Assembly (NCBI GenBank): GCA_947683625.1
Contig: CANTUR010000644.1
Location: 1,601,501 to 1,665,500 of the forward strand
From: Mallotus nudiflorus
Lineage: Eukaryota; Streptophyta; Magnoliopsida; Malpighiales; Euphorbiaceae
Direction: 5' to 3'
DNA: 64,000 nt
Shown: piece by piece, positions 35,154 through 45,065 of the stretch
How positions within the stretch are numbered: position 1 is the first letter of the stretch
How the letters are laid out: each line of letters opens with the position of its first letter
Position numbers and translations under genes: made by a program
The notes under the pieces: model-generated
Told to the model about the DNA's origin: nothing
Database searches by the model: none
The model's input: only the letters and a program-made list of their open reading frames with translations

Positions 35154-35155
35154 TT
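34706..35155. repeat. (ATT)n arrays with a 181-bp tandem duplication
   Basis: Three long ATT arrays (about 34706-34766, 34876-34947, 35058-35153) alternate with two near-identical copies of an AT-rich unit (TATCTAGTTATC at 34782 and 34963, period 181). The ORFs reading poly-isoleucine here are artefacts. Confidence 0.93.
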
Positions 35156-37285
35156 AATGGACAAAAAAGCATGTGTTTAAGAAAAAATTCAGACCATTTC
35201 CTTCTTCCATTTTCTATCCCGCTTCTCTCTTCCTACCCTCCCCATTTTTGTCATCTTCTCATGCCAGCATCACTTTCCCTTCATGCCATAGCCATTGTTT
35301 ATTTCTTTTTCTTCTTTCTGTGCCTACAGAGCCTCCCTATCCAACCTCTAACCGTCTTCTTCGTGCGAGGCAGCAACCAACACTTCCAGCTGTTGTTGTG
35401 TGACGCCTTGTAGCCACCGCCACCTGCAACTCCTGTGACATCCTCAGCTCTAGCTCCAGGCAACAGTGGTTCCTTCAGTAGCCCTTCCCTGCACTTGGTT
35501 TCTAGTTTAGGTGAGTTATGTGGATTAGCGGTTAGTTAGTTTTAGGTTTATTCTTAGTTAGTTTTAGATTGTTTGTTAGTTATTGTGTTTATTTTAATTT
35601 TTGCTTAATTAATCAAAATTTATTTTCAATATTTGATTAATTTTGAGTTGATCTATATATGTTTTTAGTTGATTTTAAATTATTTTAATTAATTTTAATT
35701 ATGGGTATTGTTTAAATATTTTAATAAAATAACTGAATTTTTATTAATTATGTTAATTGATTGTTTTTGGTTGGAAATTTGAATAATTAGTGTTAGTAAT
35801 TTAAGTTAGTAATTTTAGTATTAATAAAATAATAAATTAATATAATTTTTGAGAAATTATTAGTATTATGTAATTTTTTTGAAAATATAGTTAAATATTA
35901 TGTTTTAAATGGTTTTAGAATTTTATAGGCTATTAAATTGATTTTTATAAATCATTTACTATTTTTAGCTAATTAACACTAATTTTTTAAAATTATATTC
36001 AGATAATATATTATTTACTATTTTGGTAATTAAATAGATTTTAAATTACTTTTATGATATAATTGAGCTATTTGAATAATTAAATGTGAAAATGACTATT
36101 TTATATTGAATATTTGTAAAAATTGGATTTTTATATAATTATATTAATTATTTTGAGATTTTTATTAATTGTTGTGAAAAATAATTATATTTAGTGTTTT
36201 GTGATTTAAATAAATTATATTGTGGCATTTTAATTATTTTTGTGGATTTTAAAGGACTTTAAAATATTATTATTTATTATTTATTTTATTTGCGTATTGT
36301 GAACCTTGGTTGGGAATTGTGTAGTTCGGGGTCTCAACCCAAGGTGTTAAGCTTGTGTGAAGTTTAGAAGTATGTTTACTTATAGGATTGACTCTACTTC
36401 GGTAGAGGGATGTCCATTTTACAAAGGAGACTTTATCAAATTTTCAATAGATTTCTTGTAAAACGTGACATCAGGTCAATCCTAATTTTTGAATTTTGAT
36501 TTGAGTCTTCCTTAGAAATTCTAGAAGTTAGAGTTTTTGCTTTCTAATAGTAATTTCTTTTTTTTAGCCGTCCCTCTGGTCATGTCTATTAGTCGAGGTT
36601 GGACACGACATATTAGAGGAGTGCCTTCATCTTGTAAGTTAATATTTGAATTGTATGTTGGGTTTTTTGAATTAAAACATATTAAATTCGAATGAATTTA
36701 ATTCTATGAGATTCTAGTCGGTATTTTAAAATAATGTTGCATGGTTTAATTTATAGTTGATTTATTTTATTTTTTATTATTTTAATTTTCATTGTTATAT
36801 TTAATTTCATTTATTTTAAATAACTACGGTAGAACAAGCTAACTGATGGGTTTCATCAGGACCGTGTGCGTAAAGGTAAAATATTTGATATATTAATTAT
36901 ATTATTGGGGCCGATGGTTTGGTAATGCTTTCCTCTCAAACAACACTAGTAATATGATATTTGCTTATTGATTAAAATACTAGGGTCGAAGGTTCGGTAA
37001 TGCTTTGCTCTTTGACACTGCTAGTAATAATTTGGATTTTTATTTATTAAATCACTGGGGTTGATGGTTTTGTGATGTTTTGCTCTCGGACATCGTCAGT
37101 GATATTGGATTAAGTGATATGACTACGACTGTGCATCCTGGTGACGCTTTTCTCTCAGGATCCAGCAGTCTTAGATAAGTGAGCTGTTTGGTTGTTAAAA
37201 TTGAGGACTAAGGATCTACCTAATTTTTATACTGAAATGTTTTAAAAGCATTTAAAAATTTATTCCTCCTTTTGAAAAATGGATT

Positions 37286-37290
<5 letters not shown>

Positions 37291-37341
<51 letters not shown>
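37291..37341. repeat. (TA)n microsatellite
   Basis: TA dinucleotide run of about 50 bases inside S2. Confidence 0.95.
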
Positions 37342-37343
<2 letters not shown>

Positions 37344-37389
37344 GAAATTGAATAAAAATTATAAATATATTATTTTCATAAAAACCTAT

Positions 37390-38787
37390 TAATATGAACC
37401 CTAAAAGGGATCAATAACGCTTGAACATGAAGAATTCAAGCTAATTAGCTTAAGTTCCTATTTTGAAATTAATTAGCTTGATTGGATGAATTTTGATTTA
37501 TTTTCCTATTTTGGAGTCAATAAGGAAGATTCAAGAAGATTCTAGAAGAAGTGAGAAGATTCAAGAATATTCCAAGTCAAAGTCAACAAGTCAAAGTCAA
37601 AGTCAAATAGTCAACAAGTCAACGTCAATGGTCAACATATGACATGACATGTGACATGGCATGCTTTAATGCTTATTTGTCATTTTGCTTAGTTGTCATG
37701 AATTGTAATGAGTTGTCAATTTTGACTTTTCAAAGATGAGTTGTCATTAATTGTCCTATTTTGAAGGAAATCTCCTTAATTAAGGATTTTCCTATATAGG
37801 CATCTTTGGGAATAAGGAAGAAAATCTTTTCCTTTAAGGGTTAGGTTGTTTACATGCCTATATAAGGGCTACATATATTATGGATGAATTAAAAGAATGT
37901 ATTTTTGACAATTTTAATCAATTAAGTGAGGTTCAAAGATCCCTTTGTTGATGTTATTGAAGTTCCTTATGTCAACAATGCAATTTATGGAGTCTTCACT
38001 TGTTGATACGAACCCTACCTCTAACAGAGATAGAACGTGCATCCAACTTTGAAATCGTTGCCCAAGATCGTCAAGATATGGTTGTGAAGATGGAGCTAAA
38101 CCCCTTACTTATTAAAGTGAAGCAAGATACTTAGCTATTAAAATATGAACAATCACACAATTCTAAGTCTAACATAGAAATTGTAATGAAAGGTAGATGT
38201 GAAACAATTCAAGTAAACTTGCAAAGTTTCAAAAGAATAAAGTTAAGGAAAAACCTCACTTAATTGATTAAAATTGTCAAAAATACATTCTTTTAATTCG
38301 TCCATAATATATGTAGCCCTTATATAGGCATGTAAACAACCTAACCCTTAAAGGAAAAGGTTTTCTTCCTTATTCCCAAAGATGCCTATATAGGAAAATC
38401 CTTAATTAAGGAGATTTCCTTCAAAATAGGACAACTAATGACAACTCATCTTTAAAAAGTCAAAATTGACAACTCATTACAATTCATGACAACTAAGCAC
38501 AATGAAAACTCATGACAACTAAGCATTAAAGCATGCCATGTCATATATTGACTATTGACTTTGACTTATTGACTATTTGACTTTGACTTATTGACTTTGA
38601 CTTGAAATATTCTTGAATCTTCTCACATCTTCTAGAATCTTCTTGAATCTTCTTTATTGACTCCAAAATAGGAAAATAAATCAAAATTTTTCCAATCAAG
38701 CTAATTAATTTCAAAATAGGAACTTAAGCTAATTAGCTTGAATTCTTAATGTTTAGGCGTTGTTGATCCCTTTTAGGGTTCATATTA
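37390..38787. mobile_element. 1.4-kb foldback element inside S2
   Basis: Inverted arms of about 540 bases at 37390-37932 and 38254-38787 start TAATATGAACCCTAAAAGGG on each strand and pair almost throughout, around a ~320-bp unique centre. The flanking pentamer CCTAT is repeated exactly (37385-37389 and 38788-38792). Each arm carries a run of GTCAA/TTGAC words (37576-37640 and its mirror 38548-38612). No protein is encoded. Two LTRs in inverted order, or a foldback DNA transposon, are both possible. Confidence 0.82.
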
Positions 38788-39282
38788 CCTATTTTAAAGG
38801 GGATTTTCAAATTGCATTCATTTTTTTTATTAGCTTACTCAGTAAGGTTTGACTCCCCTCAATTTATTTTTTTAGGAGTTTGGGAATTTTCTATTAGGCC
38901 TACTTCTCTAAGTAGAGTAGCTTCTTCACCAGCTATCTTATGTAGGTCTATATAATTATGTTTATATTAGTATCAGTGTACCATAGTAGAGAACTATATA
39001 ATTGCATATTTTAATTTGGATAGTATGTATTTATGAGTAATGTAATGAGATACTATTTTGTATAATTGCTGATTTTTATTTATACATGGCGATCACATGA
39101 TTTGTTTAAATTGAGAAAAATCAGTTTGGTAATGTGCATCATGATTAAATTATTTTATTGTACAGTTTTAAAGTGTAATATTCCACATTTTTCTTTTAAG
39201 GCTTACTACAAATTTTGGTAGCTTTAAGTTTTCCCATTCTCTAGTGCCAATCACGTGTCCTTAGGTTCGGGTCGTGACAGAA

Positions 39283-39480
39283 TTTTGAAATAGTAAAGCC
39301 CTATATTGAGTAAGTATATTGAAATTTTTGTAGATGTGAGTCAAAACTAATTAATATATGCACAAATATTAATTAATTTATATATAATTTATCTACATTT
39401 GCCATAGACTTTATGTGGTTGCATTAAATGAAAAGCAACCAAACATTAAAGATGCTGAAGTTGATGCTAAACTTGATAAA
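39283..39480 (+). repeat. ~200-bp direct duplication flanking S2, right copy
   Basis: Copy of 34432-34624, and continuous on its right side with the rest of the CACTA gene (GATAAAGACTTTGCATC). Confidence 0.92.
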
Positions 39481-39543
39481 GACTTTGCATCTTTGTTTGA
39501 GGCATATGTGAGTATACATACATGCATACGTACATAAATATTT

Positions 39544-39595
<52 letters not shown>

Positions 39596-40354
39596 TTCTT
39601 ATAATGTGATATATTTTTTATAGGCTAATGATCTAAATTCAAATATCTCCAACCAATTCATAATGGACTTTGCAAAAGGACCTTTAAGAGGCTTTATAAC
39701 ATTTCTTAGGTATTATGTGAATGGATACAAGTTTCACAATTTGGTGCATGGAGAAAATAAAGCAACCATGAATAGTGGAGTGAGCATAAATGGTAGTCAT
39801 TTTAGTGCAATTGAATTGAATTTTTATGGTCAATTAATAGAGGTCCTATAATTAGAATACCCTACATTACTAATAAAGAGAGTAGAATTATTTAATTGTC
39901 ATTATTTTGATCCAACACCACATGTAGGTACAAAAACTCACCACCAATATAAGCTTGTTGTTGTGAACTACATGCGAAATTTCAATAGATATAAACCATT
40001 TATTCTCACTGGTCAAGTGATGCAAGTGTACTATGCATCTTATCCTAGCACAAGGAAGAACATGTCTAATTGGTGGGTTGTTTGTAATATAAAAGCTAGG
40101 GGTATAGTGGAAGTGGCAGAGTCATCTACAATTTTGTTATCAAATACAAGAGCATCTCAAGAGGATGACATATATGATTATAATATTGATGTTGATGCAG
40201 ACGAAGACCTTTAGTCATTAGTTAATCAAAGTTATTCTTTTGTAAAGACTGATGATGTGGAAATTGATGAAAATGATGAGCCAGAATATATAGTTAAGTT
40301 AGATGAAGAATATGAAGGATTAGATGATGATTATAACGATAATGTTAGCGATTG
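39411..40354 (+). pseudogene. CACTA TNP2-type protein, DUF4216 region
   Basis: After the intron acceptor the reading LYVVALNEKQPN leads to DKDFASLFEAY, a GTGAGT donor, an intron with (TA)n (39550-39588), then NSNISNQFIMDFAKGPLRG (39640). DUF4216 follows: FNCHYFDPTPHVG, HHQYKLVVVNYMR, MQVYYASYPSTRK and WWVVCNIKARG (39890-40110). An acidic tail rich in Asp and Glu ends at 40352-40354. One stop lies within the tail (40212-40214) and one near 39850. The role within CACTA proteins is not known. Confidence 0.88.
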
Positions 40355-40548
40355 AAAATACAATTACTTATAGTAATATGAACCTACCTATAATAATTTT
40401 AAAATACTTATTTAAAATTTGATTATGTTGTGTTCATTTGAGCTTTATTAAGGTGATAGTAATGCCATGAAATATTGGTTATAAAGGTTGTTAACATATT
40501 TTCATTATTATGTAAATGTGTTATTTTGTGATATAGTCATTGCAGGTA

Positions 40549-42232
40549 TGAGAGGTGACCATTCCACAAGTTGAAGAGTTCATTCTGCCGGTCATGGGGA
40601 AAACATACCATCCTCACCAGTAGATGCTCCTACATCCACTTCCCCACTAACTCTTGGTTTACCCCCTAACTTGGATATAGGCACACCATCATTTGTCCCA
40701 CAAACTGAGCCAGAGTCTTCAATAGGATTAGCACTAGATGGGTCATCACAAACATATAGTAGTACACAAAGGGGAAATATGATTCCCTAGTTGATAAAGA
40801 TACCATGTATGAAGTAAATTATTTTTTTTGACACTTCTAAAGAAAGCATAATATATTTTGAAGCTTTAACATTTGCTTTATTATATATTTTATAAATAGG
40901 TTTTCTTCAAGTAATAGGACTTCAACTAAAATTAATAAGATATTTTGGGAGAGACTAGACAAGGAAGGTGCGACATGGAACTTAGTGCCCAATACCACCG
41001 AAGAGTTTTATTAGGAGGAATTTAAGGTAAATATTGTTTAAAAATTTGGTAATAAGTAGTTGTAATGCTTTGTACATGCTTTTATCATATTTTTATTTAT
41101 TCTAAGTATTAACCTTTTTTAATGGGAGTATTTTATTTGTAATATATAGTAATTACCAAATTATTTTTGTAGAAATCATGTCAATGGATGAAGCAAAGAT
41201 GCTAGTAGTAAAGAAAGTTTTTTATAAGGTGGTAGCGAAAAGATATAGTGACATATTGTGCAAGATGCGTATTGAAGGAAAGAAGAAAAAAGATATATCA
41301 GAAGATGTATGGGAGAGCTGGAAGCAATATTGAAATACCTTGAAATATAAAAAAAATGTGAACAAGCTGCCAAAAATTGTTGCACTCAAAAAGGTGGACC
41401 AGGCACTGTACTTTCTACACATACAGGCAATTCTAGATCAACAGTTTAACACTGTATTGCTTTGGTAATAATTCTAATTTCATAATTCATCAACAACTTG
41501 TCTATTTTATTTATTTTTTTTATACAAATTAATGAATTAATTGATGATACATTTTTTGAGGAAAAGGAGTTAGAATGTCCTCCTACTCCATTTAAAGTAT
41601 TTAAGAAGATGCACATAAAAAAGGATGGATCTTTTGTTGATAAAAGATCAAAGGACATCAATGTAAGAAATATTTAATATTAAATTGTGCATTTTATCTT
41701 TGAAATTTTTAAAACACATTTAAAAAAAATTTAAATGTAATGATAATTATGTAGGATATTGTGGTGAGTATGGTTGCTTTTGCTTTGCAATATGGAACTT
41801 ATGGAGGTTAATGTGAGAAAAATATATATACAAGTTGCTGAAAGTGAAAAAAAAGAGGTGAGTATATGGGCTTAGCTCTCAAGCATCCACATTTTACCTT
41901 GATACTTTTAGCAGTTCCTCAACCACTTCACAATATGATTTTACATTGGATGAGCGTTTCCAACAACATATGGATGAAGTGATGGAGCAGAAGGTGGAAT
42001 TACAAGTTGAAGAATTGCAACAAAAGATGAATGAAGATATGCGAATATATAAAGAGCAAGTATAACATAATCAACAACAAATGAATGAAGAAATGAGAAA
42101 ATATAAAAGCAAGTTGAACGTGATTAACGTGAAATGCAAGAGCACATGGAGAAGTTTATTCGTATGTTTTCACAGTCTCAACCTAACTCTCAACTTCTGT
42201 CTTTTACAGCTCCAAATTATGATGGTATTTAA
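40549..42232 (+). pseudogene. CACTA second gene: Transposase_24 (En/Spm, PF03004-like)
   Basis: Five exon-like blocks. 40549-40800 is Ser/Pro/Thr-rich. 40902-41026 reads INKIFWERLDKEGATW and ends at a GTAAAT donor. 41172-41440 reads KRYSDILCKMRIEG, ISEDVWESWKQY and, after a frame change, KGGPGTVLSTHTGNSRSTV, the hallmark of this family. 41529-41662 reads CPPTPFKVFKKMHIKKDGSF. 41890-42232 forms a Gln/Glu-rich coiled coil (MEQKVELQVEELQQKM). Relatives of TnpA bind subterminal repeats. Stops at 40570, 41333 and 42065 and frameshifts make it a pseudogene. Confidence 0.87.
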
Positions 42233-42499
42233 CATTAATAGTTTTGCATAAATGATTATGTAGTTAATTTGGATAAATAATGATGTTAATGTGTGTGGTT
42301 TTTATGCTAGTTTACTATGTATTGAAGTTATGTTACTTATTTATGGGTCTTTTATAATGGATGTGTACTTTTATAAAAATATTTATTGTTATTTGATTTC
42401 AATTAGAATATATGTTCTTGCTTACTATAATTTTTTTTATCATATTCGGTACATAATTTGATTTCATTTGATAAAATATGAATTTTATTTTATTTATCA

Positions 42500-42855
42500 A
42501 TTTCCTAAATTCGCAATAGATTTTGAAAATATGTTGCTAAAATACTGACAAAGTTTAGTTTTAGCGACAAATTCTATAATTCCGTCACTAAAATTAGCGA
42601 CAGATTTTGGAATTCTGTTGCTAATTTTAGTGACAAAGTTTGGAATTCCGTCGCTAAATTAGCAATGGATTTTCGAATTCCGTTGCTAAATTAGTGATGG
42701 ATTTTCAAATTCCATCACTAAATTAGCTAAATCCGTCACTAAATTAGCAATGGATTTTTGAATTCCGTCCTTAATTTTTAGTGATGGATGAAAATCTGTC
42801 GCTATGCATTTTAGCGACGGAAAAATCCATTGCAAAATGCCTATTTTTAGTAGTG
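42500..42855 (+). repeat. CACTA 3' subterminal repeats and terminal repeat
   Basis: About ten copies of a ~12-base motif of the type TTAGCGACGGATT or its complement, with spacers such as TTGGAATTCCGTCGCTAA, then GCCTATTTTTAGTAGTG. These are the sites expected to be bound by the TnpA-like protein. Confidence 0.92.
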
Positions 42856-43495
42856 TACTATGTGATTTTAAGTGCAAATGATTTTTTACTTATTATGTAT
42901 AGAGAAATGCTTGCATGACCAGCAAATTGAAAGGCGTGATTGCTGTTGCCATTTTGTCTCTTTATGTGGTGTGTGATGGTTTTTGTGATCAATGCTTGAA
43001 TTTTCTTAAACCTTCTTGACATTCTTATGGAAGAAAATTCCTTGTTTTATGCTTATGCCAAGATTATTGCATTGAAGTCAATGCAATTGGTTTTCATGAA
43101 TGTCATTTGTTATCCATGCAAATGATTGACTTTTTCATTGGTTAATGATATAGTATCCATGCAACTGAAGCTGATAATTAGGTAATTATTAGTTACTAAT
43201 TAAGTGATAATAGTAATAATTAAAAATTAAAAATTAAAAAAAACTAGACCACACACTCATGCATAAAATAAGTATAATTATAATATATTAAATTATATTA
43301 ATCATAATAATATTAAAATTAAAAAAACAAAAAATTCATAATAATATTATAATAATGATATTATTTTTAATATAATTATAAGTAATTAATCATAATCATT
43401 ATAATAAAAAATTAAAAAAATAGGCCAATTACACAACACCCATAACACATGCAAATTTTTACATAAAGGCTCAACACACACACCACTCATGCATA

Positions 43496-43568
<73 letters not shown>

Positions 43569-44205
43569 GATTGAATTAAAATAATCATAAAAATGTTAAA
43601 ATTAATAAACAAAAAAATTATAATAATATTATAAATATAATATTATTTTTAAAATTATTATAATTAATTAATTATAAACATTATAAAATTAAAATTAAAA
43701 AATGATGAATTTAAAAATAATAAAATGATGAATTTTTATTAACATATAACTTAAATTCCATTATATATACTTTTTATTTTAACTAAAATTATATTTATGA
43801 ACTTACGTTATAATTTTACTTTTAACTACAATATACAACAATACATTATATTTTTTTATCCTAAAATTGGAAATACTTTGAAAACTACTCTAAAGTAGGA
43901 AATAAAATTTCTTTTTACCCTAAATGGGTAAAAAGCCCTGTTCTGCTATTAGTATTGTTATATTTCAATAAGCATTGTAGTATGTTCCATAACTAAAATT
44001 GTTTCCATTATGAAATTTTAATCGATGAAATTTCTTATATCATAATTTGAACGTTTTTAAAGTGTATTAATTTTTTCTTGTACAAGTTATAATTTTTATA
44101 CTATTTATTTTTATCGAAACTCAATAAGACATGGGGTTTTAAAAGTGATTGTTTCCTTAATAGTGGATGGATATATCAATCATTTCAAGGGAATTGCATT
44201 TTTTT
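42856..44205. other. AT-rich spacer with tandem duplication and (TAA)n
   Basis: No gene seen. 43245-43430 and 43480-43700 are diverged tandem copies (both start ACTCATGCATAAA). The second has acquired a (TAA)n array at 43496-43569. Confidence 0.65.
43496..43569. repeat. (TAA)n microsatellite
   Basis: About 25 TAA units without interruption. Confidence 0.95.
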
Positions 44206-44211
44206 TAATAT

Positions 44212-44430
44212 TTATATTAGGCCATTAATTTCTAACATGACCTTTCTAGAAAAACCAATATCATACGAAGTTAAAAAGGATTTATATTTGATATACATGA
44301 GGTTGGCACTTGCGGCTGTTGCAGAAACTCCACCCGAAATACCAAAATTAGCCATGCCAAATTCCCTTCTCTGTACCAACGTAAACCTATAGAGAAAAAA
44401 AAAAAAAAAAAACAATTCTTTTGAAGAATT
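44212..44430 (-). pseudogene. Unidentified exon-like relic, second copy of part B
   Basis: The minus strand shows a T-run (44399-44417), TCTCTATAG, then GTTTACGTTGGTACAGAG and a reading MANFGISGGVSATAASANLM. It is homologous to 7880-7995 (GGTTTACATTG, MAKFTITTEGVST). Two diverged copies 36 kb apart suggest either a dispersed repeat or a small gene family. The product is unknown. Confidence 0.4.
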
Positions 44431-44671
44431 ATGCAATTTTTTAAAATTTTTTTGCATCAATAGACCTTAATAGACATGTATTAAAATGTATTAATTCTAC
44501 AAAGAATTTAAAACAATTTAATTTAATTTTCAAATTTTGTATTACAACCAAAGAAAAAATGCATTAATCGTTGTAACTCGGTGTAGATCCATAATTAGTC
44601 CACTCTTTAAATTTGACCCTCCTCTCTTTTATAAAATTACATTGAGAGTAGTCGTTAGAACTGGTCCTATT

Positions 44672-45065
44672 GTGTCAATAAATTGTGCCAATTCATGAAC
44701 TCTCTAAGTGAAGAGCATTGGGCAGCTCTTAAATGACTTTTGAAGTATCTTCAAGGCACCAAAATGAAAGGCTTACGCTTCTCCTTTAATTATAGTCTTG
44801 ATTTAATATGCTATAATGATAGTGACTAGGAGGAGATTTGGACGATCAGAGGTGAACAAGTGGTTATGACATTTTTCTTGGCAACTCATTAATCTCTTGG
44901 ATGACTAAAAAGCAATCTTTAGTGTCTTGTTCCAGCACTAAAAATGAGTATAATGCCATACCTAATGCTATGCAAGAATTTTTATGGCTTCGGTCCCTTC
45001 TTCAAGAGCTTGGATATATGACGTCTTTCATAAAAATTAATTGTAACAATATAGGTGCCATTTAC
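44672..45065 (+). pseudogene. Copia RT/RNase H fragment, left half
   Basis: Reads VNKLCQFMNSLSEEHWAALK, a stop, LLKYLQGTKMKGL, CYNDSD-stop and then, after a frameshift, GGDLDDQR, SGYDIFLGNSLISWM, NEYNAIPNAMQEFLWLRSL, CNNIGAIY. This is the C-terminal RT/RNase H end of a copia pol. It is cut at 45065 by RT5 and resumes at 62508. Confidence 0.88.

Larger units (their letters stand above)
34625..39279 (+). mobile_element. S2: 4.65-kb solo LTR, same broad family as S1, with inner insertions
   Basis: Begins TGTAATAACCCG and ends GGGTCGTGACA. No gag or pol inside. A GC- and pyrimidine-rich block at about 35190-35500 sits ~565 bases from the start, as in S1. The block at 36385-36490 (GGGATGTCCATTTTAC, then TAAAACGTGACATC) matches S1. 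It contains ATT arrays, a (TA)n run and a 1.4-kb foldback insertion. It is not flanked by a 5-bp target duplication (TAAAC against GAATT); instead ~200 bp of the host transposon is repeated on both sides. Confidence 0.8.
33870..42855 (+). mobile_element. CACTA (En/Spm) transposon remnant, split by solo LTR S2
   Basis: The right terminus is clear: GCCTATTTTTAGTAGTG at 42839-42855, the reverse complement of a CACTACTAAAAATAGGC end, preceded by ~350 bp of subterminal repeats. Coding remains in order are DUF4218, DUF4216 and a Transposase_24 (En/Spm) protein. The N-terminal DDE transposase domain and the left terminus are not recognisable. S2 (34625-39279) interrupts the DUF4218/DUF4216 gene. Without S2 the remnant is about 4.3 kb. 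Confidence 0.88.

Noticed and set aside
34979..35180. Open frames on both strands encoding poly-isoleucine
   Set aside because: They are translations of the ATT microsatellite.
35171..35413. Two overlapping plus-strand ORFs of 76-80 codons
   Set aside because: They lie in the GC/pyrimidine-rich block of the S2 LTR, with a comparable block in S1, and show no protein family. Probably a transcribed LTR leader.
37576..37645. TTGAC cluster as a functional WRKY-responsive promoter
   Set aside because: It is inside a foldback repeat with no adjacent gene; kept only as a structural observation.
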